Below, one piece after another: positions 39,955-47,085 of a DNA stretch of 64,000 nt. The notes under the pieces were generated by a model that saw only the letters and a program-made list of their open reading frames with translations, was not told the origin of the DNA and ran no database searches. Source of the stretch: Elusimicrobium sp. (GTDB taxonomy: Bacteria; Elusimicrobiota; Elusimicrobia; Elusimicrobiales; Elusimicrobiaceae); assembly GCA_015062115.1 (NCBI GenBank), contig SUVG01000007.1, positions 1 to 64,000 on the forward strand, given 5' to 3'. The translations under genes and the position numbers were made by a program. The first letter of the stretch is position 1. Every line of letters starts with the position of its first letter.

Positions 39955-40949
39955 TTTTTATCCAATAACGCTAAAAATTCAATTAAATCTTTTTCGTCCA
40001 CAATGCCCACCACTTTGCCCGATTTGTTCAGTACGGGCAAGTTATCTACATGGGTGGTGTGAATCATCTTGGCGGCTTCTATGGCGGGCATAGTGTCCAG
40101 CAAGTGATGCGGATTTTTTGTCATTACGTCCGTTATTTTTTTACCCAACACATCTTCGCCCGTTTGCAAGAGGCGGCGCAAATCACCGTCCGTAAAGTAT
40201 CCGGCCAATTTACCTTGTTTGTTAACCACGCTGGTAGCACCTGCCCCGTCGGTTTTCGTCATCACAAAAAGAGCATCTTTTACGGTAGCCGTCAGCGGAA
40301 CAACGGGGTTATTTTTTCCCGTACGCATGACATCTTTTACCTGTTGGGTAAGCAATTTCCCCAAAGAACCTCCGGGGTGGAAGGTAGCAAAATCACGCTT
40401 TTCAAAATTTTTCACTTTCATTAAGCACAGCGCCAACGCATCGCCTAACGCCAAAGTAGCAGTGGTAGAGGCGGTGGGGGCCAAATTGTACGGGCAGGCC
40501 TCGCGTTCAATATGAACGGGAATATGAATATCCGACATCAAAGCCAGTTTGCTTTTTTCGTGCCCCGTCATGGAAATAATGGTCAGTTTGCGGCGTTCCA
40601 AAGAGGGCAGAATTTTATTGATTTCTTCCGTCTGGCCGGAAAAGGACAAGGCCAAAATAATATCCCCGGGGGTAATCATACCCAAATCGCCGTGTAATGC
40701 TTCTACCGGGTGAACAAAAAAGGAAGGGGTGCCCGTAGAGGCCAAGGTCGCCGCTATTTTCCGTCCGATAAGCCCGCTCTTGCCGATTCCAAGAACCACT
40801 ACGCGCCCTTTGCTTTTGGCGATTACTTTAACGGCTTGCAAAAAATTATCGTTGATACTTTTTTGGCTGAGTTCCAACGCTTTGTGTTCTACGGAGAGAA
40901 CTTCTTTAGCCATTTTTTTGATAGCGGAATCAGAATAAGTTTTAATCAT
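39951..40949 (-). CDS. kdsD: Arabinose-5-phosphate isomerase (Kdo pathway)
   Basis: The 332-residue protein has an N-terminal SIS domain (GIGKSGLIGRKIAATLASTGTPSFFVHP, ALSFSGQTEEI) and two C-terminal CBS domains (from about residue 205). This is the KdsD/KpsF layout. It converts ribulose 5-phosphate to arabinose 5-phosphate, the precursor used by KdsA. It overlaps lptC by 4 bp. The gene order kdsA, small ORF, kdsD, lptC, lptA, lptB is a coherent LPS assembly unit. Confidence 0.93.
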   Translation of the reverse strand: MIKTYSDSAIKKMAKEVLSVEHKALELSQKSINDNFLQAVKVIAKSKGRVVVLGIGKSGLIGRKIAATLASTGTPSFFVHPVEALHGDLGMITPGDIILALSFSGQTEEINKILPSLERRKLTIISMTGHEKSKLALMSDIHIPVHIEREACPYNLAPTASTTATLALGDALALCLMKVKNFEKRDFATFHPGGSLGKLLTQQVKDVMRTGKNNPVVPLTATVKDALFVMTKTDGAGATSVVNKQGKLAGYFTDGDLRRLLQTGEDVLGKKITDVMTKNPHHLLDTMPAIEAAKMIHTTHVDNLPVLNKSGKVVGIVDEKDLIEFLALLDKK

Positions 40950-40959
40950 AATTTTTCCT

Positions 40960-41142
40960 TTATGCGGGGTTTTTTATCCACGGAGTTGCTTGCGCGGAAG
41001 GCTGTTTTGTTTGGTATGGGGCGGGGAGTTTGGCCGTCACATATAAGAAAACAAAGTACCCCGCCAAACACACCGCTAACAGCGCACCCAAAAACCGGGC
41101 GTGCCATTTAAGAGAGGGAATAAAGGCGGGGGTATAGGTCAT
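40960..41142 (-). CDS. Small membrane protein in the Kdo/Lpt operon
   Basis: The 60-residue protein has one transmembrane helix (FLGALLAVCLAGYFVFLYV, residues 18-36) and a Pro-rich polar tail. Its ATG overlaps the kdsA stop by one base, and it ends 10 nt before kdsD. Tight packing and codon use like its neighbours argue it is real. The position is where some bacteria have a bitopic LptC or a KdsC-type gene, but it is far too short for either. Function is unknown. Confidence 0.55.
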   Translation of the reverse strand: MTYTPAFIPSLKWHARFLGALLAVCLAGYFVFLYVTAKLPAPYQTKQPSAQATPWIKNPA

Positions 41143-41969
41143 TATTTGAATTTTTTTACTACTTGATCAATTAAGCAAAGTTCGCGAGCCATTTTTTCGG
41201 CCAGTTTCATATCCAGCGAATTGGGCCCGTCAGACAAAGCCGTATCCGGCGTGGGGTGTGCTTCAAAAAATACGCCTGCGATACCCAAGGCGGTAGCCGC
41301 TTTGGCCAAGATAGGGGCCATTTGGCGGTTGCCGCCGGTGCAAGAGCCCAAGGCTCCCGGTTTTTGTACGGAGTGGGTGGCATCAAAAATAACCGGATAT
41401 CCAAATTCTTTCATGGTTTGCAGGGAACGCATATCCACTACTAAATCGCCATAACCGAAACTGGAACCGCGTTCGGTAAGAAGAATTTTTTTGTTTCCGC
41501 GCGATTCGATTTTTTTGATGACTTGTTCCATTGCGCCCGGAGCCAAAAATTGGCCTTTTTTCACATTGATGGCGCGGCCGGTATCGGCACAGGCAAGTAC
41601 CAAATCGGTTTGGCGGCACAGGAAGGCCGGAATCTGCAAAATATCGGCTACCTGGGCAGCTTCTTCGGCTTGCCACGGTTCGTGTACATCTACCACCACG
41701 GGAAGCCCGGTCAACTTTTTGGCCTTAGCCAAAATGTCGAGCCCTTTGGTGAGCCCCGGCCCGCGGTACGCTTCCACCGAAGTGCGGTTGGCTTTATCGA
41801 AAGAAGCTTTTAAGATAAAAGGGTGTTTGGTTTTGGCAAGGATAGATTTTAATTTTTTTGCCGTCTCCAAATAATGTTTTTCGCTTTCAATAACGCACGT
41901 CCCCGCCATAAAAGAAAGGGGCCGGGTGTTGGAAATTTTATAACTGCCGATTTGAATAGTTTTTTGCAT
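41142..41969 (-). CDS. kdsA: 3-deoxy-8-phosphooctulonate synthase
   Basis: The 275-residue enzyme has KdsA signatures: FMAGTCVIESE at the N-terminus, KASFDKANRTS, RGSSFGYGDLVVDMRSL and FDATHSVQKPG. It condenses phosphoenolpyruvate with arabinose 5-phosphate to make Kdo 8-phosphate. GTCVIESE carries the Cys found in metal-dependent KdsA enzymes. It is the first gene of the operon. A TATCAT hexamer on the minus strand ends seven bases before the ATG, with no ribosome binding site, so this message may carry only one untranslated base. Confidence 0.95.
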   Translation of the reverse strand: MQKTIQIGSYKISNTRPLSFMAGTCVIESEKHYLETAKKLKSILAKTKHPFILKASFDKANRTSVEAYRGPGLTKGLDILAKAKKLTGLPVVVDVHEPWQAEEAAQVADILQIPAFLCRQTDLVLACADTGRAINVKKGQFLAPGAMEQVIKKIESRGNKKILLTERGSSFGYGDLVVDMRSLQTMKEFGYPVIFDATHSVQKPGALGSCTGGNRQMAPILAKAATALGIAGVFFEAHPTPDTALSDGPNSLDMKLAEKMARELCLIDQVVKKFK

Positions 41970-42085
41970 ATACTTAATGATAGCAAATTTTACCCGTTTT
42001 CTATAGGAAAAAGAAAGTAAAAAAACTTGTAATTTGGCTCCGGGTGTTTTATACTATAAGTCAGGAGTTTATTTTAGGAGGAACT

Positions 42086-42550
42086 ATGCAGAGAGGTTTT
42101 ACCCTTATAGAATTATTGGTTGTTGTGCTGATTATCGGCATTTTATCTTCGATAGCATTGCCGCAATATACGCGTGCGGTAGAAAAATCCCGTGCGGCAG
42201 AAGCCATGTCCAACGGGAAGGCATTACTCGATTCCATGAATCGTTCCATCAATGAAATCCCCAAATTACAAGCGGGGGAAGTGAGTAACAAAAATTTGTT
42301 GGACATTCGCTTGAACAAAGGTTCTTGGAACGCTACGGGTACGGTCTTTACGAACAAAGATTTTTCTTACGATATTTCCAACCGGGACTATCTTAGAATT
42401 ACGCGCCGCATTGATTCCAGCAATTCTTACGAGCTTATCCTTTACACTGTGCAGAGCAACCAGGACGGAATCCGCACCTGCAAAGGGGTAGGGAAAACCG
42501 GCATCGGTGTTTGTAAATCGTTAACCTCTGCCGGTTATAAGGTGATTTAG
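42086..42550 (+). CDS. Type IV pilin-like protein
   Basis: The 154-residue prepilin starts MQRGFTLIELLVVVLIIGILSSIALPQYTRAVEKSR, with cleavage after Gly4. The head is less Cys-rich than the other pilins, with two Cys near the end (IRTCKG and GVCKSL). The ATG at 42086 is preferred over 42044 because TAGGAGGA lies just upstream and the prepilin signal starts there. It does not carry the shared promoter cassette. It is monocistronic between the Kdo operon and dut, closed by a strong terminator. Confidence 0.9.
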   Translation: MQRGFTLIELLVVVLIIGILSSIALPQYTRAVEKSRAAEAMSNGKALLDSMNRSINEIPKLQAGEVSNKNLLDIRLNKGSWNATGTVFTNKDFSYDISNRDYLRITRRIDSSNSYELILYTVQSNQDGIRTCKGVGKTGIGVCKSLTSAGYKVI

Positions 42551-42562
42551 TTTTAGGAAAAT

Positions 42563-42595
42563 AAAAAACCCCGGGTTTCGGCCCGGGGTTTTTTT
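42563..42595. terminator. Bidirectional terminator between pilin and dut
   Basis: CCCCGGG (42569-42575) pairs with CCCGGGG (42582-42588), with A and T runs outside. Confidence 0.88.
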
Positions 42596-42603
42596 CGGTA
42601 AAG

Positions 42604-43035
42604 TTATTTGTTTCCGGTACTGCCGAATCCGCCGTTTCCTCTGGCGGTATCCGTCAGTTCTTCGGCTTCTTCAAAGGCGGGATAGAGCGTGGGCAATACC
42701 ACAAGTTGCGCTACTTTTTGGCCTTGTTCAAAAGTAAATTCCGTATCGTTGAGGTTATACATACACACAATCAGTTCTCCGCGGTACGGCGCGTCCACAA
42801 GCCCTGCCATGGCTTTGATGCCTTTGCTTTCCACGGAACTTTTCCCCCAAATAATGCCGGAAGTACTTTCCGGAAGTTCTACGGCAATTCCGGTATGCAC
42901 ATAAGTGATGGCACGGGGCGCCAGAACCGTGCGTTCCAAAGCGAACAAGTCCGCACCGGAATCGGTAGCGTGGGCGCGAAGGGGAAGTTTGGCGTGGGGG
43001 GCTAATTTTTTTACTTTCATGGTCAGGTTGCTCAT
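42604..43035 (-). CDS. dut: dUTP diphosphatase
   Basis: The 143-residue trimeric-type dUTPase has all five motifs: TDSGADLFA, GKSSVESKG, GLVDAPYRGE, QGQKVAQLVV and the C-terminal RGNGGFGSTG arm. It cleaves dUTP to dUMP and keeps uracil out of DNA. It begins 3 nt after the HEAT-repeat gene ends, so the two are probably one transcript. Confidence 0.95.
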   Translation of the reverse strand: MSNLTMKVKKLAPHAKLPLRAHATDSGADLFALERTVLAPRAITYVHTGIAVELPESTSGIIWGKSSVESKGIKAMAGLVDAPYRGELIVCMYNLNDTEFTFEQGQKVAQLVVLPTLYPAFEEAEELTDTARGNGGFGSTGNK

Positions 43036-43038
43036 AAG

Positions 43039-44073
43039 TTAATCCAATAATTTTTCAATTTGTTTCATCGCGTTTTGCGCGTAAGATTTGACTGTCGGGT
43101 TTCCCGTGCGGGCCAAGAGGCTCAATTGCGGGATAAGGCTTTTTAACAAACGAATATCAAAGGTGCGGTCGGTGGTGTAGTTAAATGCATCGTCGTTGGA
43201 AAGAACCCCGGCCATGTACGCAACGGCACGCAACGCATTGATACGGACATTTTCTTTGTCGCTGATAAGGCCTTGGCGTACATCTTCCACCGCGTTTCCG
43301 GTCATAAATCCAAGCGCTAACGCATAAGTGGCGGAAACGGGGGAATTATAATCTCTTTTTAATTCTTTGAAGACGGAATTTTGGGTAAAATCGCGGTTTT
43401 TAGCCAAAGCGGTTGCCAAGTGCGTTTGAACAGAGGCATCCTGTTCTGTTTTGGCCATTTTCAAAAGTTGTTTGGAGGCTTCTTCGCTATGCAAAGTGCC
43501 CAACCACGCAGCGGCCGCCGCACGGACGGAAGCATCTTCGTGTATGCAAGCCGTTTTGAGGTATTTTACCGCAGGCTTGGAAAACATATTGAGTGCGCGT
43601 TGGGCAAAAGCCGGGTCGTAGGCGTACAAGCGGACGATATCGTCCGCGTATGTTTCGTTTTGCGGGTTTAATAATGCCAGTGCACCTGCGGCATAGGAAC
43701 GGAGGAGCATGTCCTGGCTTAATAAGGCATTTTCCAACACGGGCAGAAGTTCTTCATGCGCAGAACCCATGGCTGTAATAATGATAGCGGCAAAAGTTTG
43801 TTTAAGGCTATCCCCTTGGCGTAACACCAAAGAGAATAAAGCAGGTTCCTGAATTTTAGCAGGCGGATTTTTGACCAAACTGGCCCCGGCGGCAAAAACC
43901 ACATCGGGCGTTTTAGAGGAGCGGAACAGTTGTAAAACTTGTCTGTTTTCGGCCTCGGTACGGTTATTTTTTTGCAAAAGAGGCAAGGCTTTTTGGAGTT
44001 CGCTTTGCGCCGTTAAAGAAGTGGCGCAAAAGAAAAACGCCAAGCACATTAAAATAAAATAATTCGTTTTCAT
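43039..44073 (-). CDS. Secreted HEAT-repeat protein
   Basis: The 344-residue protein has a signal peptide (FILMCLAFFFCATSLTAQS) and a chain of helical repeats from about residue 35 to the end. Repeated LLRSYAAGALALLNP, SVRAAAAAWLGTLHS and NVRINALRAVAYMAG segments are HEAT-like, with conserved Ala/Leu and an Asp/Arg turn. Such solenoids bind proteins; being exported, it acts in the periplasm or on the surface. TATAAT lies six bases before the ATG, with a TGA extended -10, so its message is predicted leaderless. dut follows 3 nt downstream. Confidence 0.75.
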   Translation of the reverse strand: MKTNYFILMCLAFFFCATSLTAQSELQKALPLLQKNNRTEAENRQVLQLFRSSKTPDVVFAAGASLVKNPPAKIQEPALFSLVLRQGDSLKQTFAAIIITAMGSAHEELLPVLENALLSQDMLLRSYAAGALALLNPQNETYADDIVRLYAYDPAFAQRALNMFSKPAVKYLKTACIHEDASVRAAAAAWLGTLHSEEASKQLLKMAKTEQDASVQTHLATALAKNRDFTQNSVFKELKRDYNSPVSATYALALGFMTGNAVEDVRQGLISDKENVRINALRAVAYMAGVLSNDDAFNYTTDRTFDIRLLKSLIPQLSLLARTGNPTVKSYAQNAMKQIEKLLD

Positions 44074-44079
44074 ACTAAC

Positions 44080-44085
44080 ATTATA
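44080..44085 (-). promoter_or_regulatory. -10 hexamer TATAAT, leaderless start of HEAT gene
   Basis: TGA-TATAAT on the minus strand ends six bases before the ATG at 44073; there is no ribosome binding site. Confidence 0.65.
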
Positions 44086-44118
44086 TCAATTATTTCGGGG
44101 AGTTTTAGGGATAAGAAA

Positions 44119-44141
44119 CCCCGCCCGAACGGAGGGCGGGG
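44119..44141 (-). terminator. Hairpin after the 54-codon gene
   Basis: CCCCGCCC (44119-44126) pairs with GGGCGGGG (44134-44141). On the minus strand a short T-rich run follows. Confidence 0.55.
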
Positions 44142-44162
44142 AATAGGGGGATAAACAAAAAA

Positions 44163-44327
44163 CTAGCGGGAGGAAAGGGCCTCGGCCAAGCGTTCGGGCG
44201 CGACGGAAGAACGCACGCGTTTATTTCTTTCTCCCGAATAAATTTTCAGTTCATCGTTTTCTTTCAGCACGACTACCTTGGTATTTCCCAAGGCCAGTAA
44301 AAAATGTAAATTGGAATTGGCTTTCAT
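44163..44327 (-). CDS. Small protein of 54 residues, unknown
   Basis: The ATG at 44327 has TAGGAG eight bases upstream, and the frame runs to TAG at 44163. The product begins MKANSNLHFLLALGNTKVVV, then a charged KENDELKIYSGERNKRVRSS stretch and a helical C-terminus (APERLAEALSSR). It has one weakly hydrophobic segment and no Cys, and matches no family I know. A strong start signal, a coding-like composition and a following hairpin support it. It stands alone between the HEAT gene and the esterase-like gene. Confidence 0.55.
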   Translation of the reverse strand: MKANSNLHFLLALGNTKVVVLKENDELKIYSGERNKRVRSSVAPERLAEALSSR

Positions 44328-44439
44328 AATATAACTCCTAAATCTTTCTTACTTATACTTTATTGTTTTACAAGGCTTAAAACAAGGGTCTTTGGGCCTA
44401 GGTGGGGATAGGCCCTAGCCTGAAAAAGAGAGTTTTTTG

Positions 44440-44445
44440 TAAAAT
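44440..44445 (+). promoter_or_regulatory. -10 hexamer TAAAAT, leaderless start of esterase-like gene
   Basis: TAAAAT ends six bases before the ATG at 44452; there is no ribosome binding site. Confidence 0.55.
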
Positions 44446-44451
44446 CGAAAT

Positions 44452-45420
44452 ATGAAAAAAATTATTTTATTTGCTTTATGTATTTTATGGAGCGGGTTTT
44501 TGTCCGCACAGGACAATACCGAACTGATGATTATTAACCCCGGACGGGAAACTTTTGCGCATTTCCCTTCCGCCACCCTTGGAAATAAATACAATTTAAC
44601 CGTATTTCTGCCCGAACCGTTCGTGCCGCTGAAAGGGCGTTATCCTTTGGCGGTGGTGTTGGGCATCGGGGCGGAAGAAAGCGAAGCCGCCGAAACCTTT
44701 TTACAGACGGATAAAATGATTGTTGCCGGGGTTAATTTTACGGAAAAAGATTATAACGAACCGGAAAAAATCGTACGGTTTGTATCCAAAGAGTTACTAC
44801 CTTACCTGGAGACCAATTATCCCGTTTTGCCCGGTGAAAAAAACCGCGTTATTGTTGCCAAGGGAAAAGGCGGCGCCCGCGTAGCGTTACTGCTGGCAGG
44901 TATCCCCAAAACCTTCGGTGCAACGGCGTTGCTTTCGCCCGGTGATGCCTTGCGTGCGTTTGTGCTTCCCGCGCGCGGGCTTACACGCATTTTGGCGGCA
45001 GGCACACAGGCAGAACTGGCCGCCACCCAACAAGCATTAGAAGAAAACGGTTGGGAATACGGCCCCGATTTTGCTTTGTTGCAAAATACAAAAAATAACA
45101 TTTGGGACTTGTTAAAAAAAGATTATTTATTAGCCGCCAAAGAGGATCTTGCCTTGGTTTCTTTGAAAGGCAAATTAGCCGCTTCCGCCCTCTCTTTATC
45201 GGGCAGGGAATCGGTGGGGCTGAAAGTAACGGCCCGCTTAAAAAATGCAACCGCCTTTGACTATGTGCCTTCCTCTCTTCGCATGAGCCCGCCTTTCTTG
45301 GTTTGGAATCCCTCTTTGGGGGCTCTTTCTGCTCTGCCCGGAGCCGAAACGGGAAGTGTAAAAATTCACTTTGTGCGGGAAAATGTGAACTTTTCTGTAA
45401 AATTAAGGCTTAAAAAATAA
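44452..45420 (+). CDS. Secreted esterase-D-like α/β-hydrolase homologue lacking the Ser nucleophile
   Basis: The 322-residue protein has a signal peptide ending in GFLSAQD. An α/β-hydrolase core of the esterase-D kind is recognisable: NLTVFLPEPF, YPLAVVLGIG, then VSKELLPYLETNYPV. The strand-turn-helix that should read G-x-S-x-G-G is AKGKGG (residues 136-141), with Gly138 at the Ser position, so it is probably inactive as a hydrolase. A C-terminal β-domain of about 85 residues is added. It may have become a binding protein. Confidence 0.6.
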   Translation: MKKIILFALCILWSGFLSAQDNTELMIINPGRETFAHFPSATLGNKYNLTVFLPEPFVPLKGRYPLAVVLGIGAEESEAAETFLQTDKMIVAGVNFTEKDYNEPEKIVRFVSKELLPYLETNYPVLPGEKNRVIVAKGKGGARVALLLAGIPKTFGATALLSPGDALRAFVLPARGLTRILAAGTQAELAATQQALEENGWEYGPDFALLQNTKNNIWDLLKKDYLLAAKEDLALVSLKGKLAASALSLSGRESVGLKVTARLKNATAFDYVPSSLRMSPPFLVWNPSLGALSALPGAETGSVKIHFVRENVNFSVKLRLKK

Positions 45421-45422
45421 CA

Positions 45423-45720
45423 TAAAATGCACAAAAATGCGTTTTTATGCAAAAAAAATACAACTTGTCAACAGTTTTTTTTAGATTTGTGAAAAACGGC
45501 TCCGAAAAGCAAACTATTAAAAAGCCCGACGGAGAAACGGGATAAAAATCGGTTGACCCCCTATAGAAAAGCCAAGTTATCCACAGAAAAACGAAGTTAT
45601 CCACAGGCCTTGTTAAAAAACGGGGTAAAAATAAAAAATGAAAATTTTTTTTGGGGATAACTCTAGGGAGAAATAGGGGTTATCCACAGTTTATCCACAG
45701 TATGTGGACAACTTATAAAT
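45423..45720. other. DnaA-box cluster, candidate replication origin
   Basis: Four perfect TTATCCACA boxes lie at 45577-45585, 45597-45605, 45680-45688 and 45691-45699. Near matches are TTGTCCACA (minus, 45703-45711), TTATCCCCA (minus, 45652-45660) and TTGTCAACA (45465-45473). An AT-rich stretch (45421-45480 and 45608-45650) flanks them. The region has no gene. Density and exactness far exceed chance; no dnaA gene is visible nearby, so a DnaA-titration or regulatory site is the alternative. Confidence 0.65.
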
Positions 45721-45754
45721 TGCAAAATTTTTACGCGTATGCGCGCGGTTTTGC

Positions 45755-45760
45755 TATAAT
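45755..45760 (+). promoter_or_regulatory. -10 hexamer TATAAT of Pal-like gene
   Basis: TGC-TATAAT (extended -10), 21 nt before the ATG at 45782, with AGGAGG in between: a short conventional leader. Confidence 0.55.
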
Positions 45761-45781
45761 TTTGACAGGAGGATTTTTACC

Positions 45782-46309
45782 ATGAAATTGAAAACTTTTT
45801 GTTTATTTGTTTGCTCTGTTGCCCTTTTTGCCTGCTCCTCTGCACAAAAAGAGGAAGATATCCCTACACCCACCAAACGGGACCCGATTATTGAAGAACA
45901 GGCCAAAAAGAACGAACGCCTGTATAACCAAAGCGAAGCCCGCATGGCCAAAACCTTGGAACTTCCCGCCATTACTTACGAATTTGATTCCGTCCGTCCG
46001 CCGGACTATGCCTACCCTTTCTTGGATAAAGTAGCCAATGTGATGAACGAACATCCTTCTTTGCACCTCATTGTGGAAGGCCACACCGATGTGCTCGGTA
46101 CGGAAGAATACAACTATTGGTTGGGGGCTTCCCGCGCGGCGGCGATGAAATCTTACTTAGTAAGCCGCGGGGTAAATGCGGAGCGTATCCGTATCCACTC
46201 CCACGGGAAGGACAGACCGCTTACTTTGGATAACTCCAGCGAAGGGCGCCGCACCAACCGTCGGGTAGAGTTTACTTTTACTAAACGCAGTTGGAACGCC
46301 ATTTATTAA
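45782..46309 (+). CDS. OmpA/Pal-family lipoprotein
   Basis: The 175-residue lipoprotein has a lipobox LFAC (Cys18), a charged linker and a C-terminal OmpA domain: YEFDSVRPPDYAYPFLDKVANVM, then VEGHTDVLGTEEYNYWLGASRAAAMKSYL, and GRRTNRRVEF. It should link the outer membrane to peptidoglycan. It differs clearly from the Pal-like protein at 9760, so the cell has at least two. It starts just after the DnaA-box cluster and is closed by a terminator. Confidence 0.88.
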   Translation: MKLKTFCLFVCSVALFACSSAQKEEDIPTPTKRDPIIEEQAKKNERLYNQSEARMAKTLELPAITYEFDSVRPPDYAYPFLDKVANVMNEHPSLHLIVEGHTDVLGTEEYNYWLGASRAAAMKSYLVSRGVNAERIRIHSHGKDRPLTLDNSSEGRRTNRRVEFTFTKRSWNAIY

Positions 46310-46323
46310 GTAATCATTTCTAT

Positions 46324-46359
46324 AAAAAAATCCTCGGGTAGATTACCCGAGGATTTTTT
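46324..46359 (+). terminator. Rho-independent terminator after Pal-like gene
   Basis: TCCTCGGGTA pairs with TACCCGAGGA around GAT, with A6 before and T6 after. Confidence 0.9.
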
Positions 46360-46384
46360 GTTTTTTTGGAGCCGTAAAAAAAGA

Positions 46385-46501
46385 GGGTTTCTCGCCCAAG
46401 GCTTGACCCGTTTTTTTTTTTCTTACAATGTACCTAATCGGCAGGCAGGAAGAATTGTAGTATTATTTGTTTGCCGAAAACTTATTTATAAGAGGTTTTG
46501 T
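46385..46501 (+). promoter_or_regulatory. Pilin promoter-leader cassette, copy E
   Basis: TTGACC (46403-46408), an 11-T tract, TACAAT (46424-46429), spacer 15 nt. The leader stem is CGGCAGGCA (46439-46447) with TGTTTGCCG (46469-46477), kept by two G-U pairs. AAGAGG precedes the ATG. The upstream palindrome is degenerate here (CTCGCCCAAG). Confidence 0.7.
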
Positions 46502-47035
46502 ATGAAAAAGGGTTTTACTTTGATAGAACTTTTAGTCGTGGTGTTAATCATCGGTATCTTGTCCGCAGTGGCACTTCCGCAGTACGAAAAAGCGGTTTGG
46601 AAAAGCCGTGCTTCCACGATGCTTCCCAACGTAAAGGCCCTGGCCACCGCGCAAGAAATATATTACTTGGCAAACGGAAAATATGCTACAACCTTTGGTG
46701 AATTAGACCTTTCCTTTGATAGTCTACCGGATAAAAACCCTGGAGAATTAAGTGGTTATTTGTCAGTGGCTTCATCAGATGCCGTACGTGCCAATAAAGA
46801 TTATAAATTGGTAGTGAATATTGCGGGAAAAGTGGTTGCCAGCACAGCGATGTTTCTCCGCGGGCCTTATAAAGGTGCTGGCCTGCTTATACTTTTGGTT
46901 CCTGCTGATGTTTCCTCCTTACAGAAAGGGGAATTGTATTGTTTTGAGCATACTGACGTTGGTTTTTGTAAACCCTTTTATGGAGCAAGTAAAATTGGAA
47001 AAATTAACCATATAGATTATTATAAAATGCCTTAA
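46502..47035 (+). CDS. Type IV pilin-like protein
   Basis: The 177-residue prepilin begins MKKGFTLIELLVVVLIIGIL, then SAVALPQYEKAVWKSRAST. The head has a conserved AQEIYYLANGKYATTFGELDL segment shared with the other pilins, and two Cys (YCFEHTDVGFC) near the end. The ATG at 46502 is preferred over an upstream in-frame ATG at 46358, because the cassette leader and AAGAGG lie between. Its first 60 coding bases closely match those of the pilins at 127 and 9184. It is monocistronic with a terminator after it. Confidence 0.9.
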   Translation: MKKGFTLIELLVVVLIIGILSAVALPQYEKAVWKSRASTMLPNVKALATAQEIYYLANGKYATTFGELDLSFDSLPDKNPGELSGYLSVASSDAVRANKDYKLVVNIAGKVVASTAMFLRGPYKGAGLLILLVPADVSSLQKGELYCFEHTDVGFCKPFYGASKIGKINHIDYYKMP

Positions 47036-47045
47036 ATTTACTAAA

Positions 47046-47076
47046 TAAAAAACCCCGATTAGTCGGGGTTTTTTTG
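47046..47076. terminator. Bidirectional terminator between pilin and queA
   Basis: AACCCCGA pairs with TCGGGGTT around TTAG, flanked by A and T runs. Confidence 0.85.
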
Positions 47077-47085
47077 TGGGTTTTT

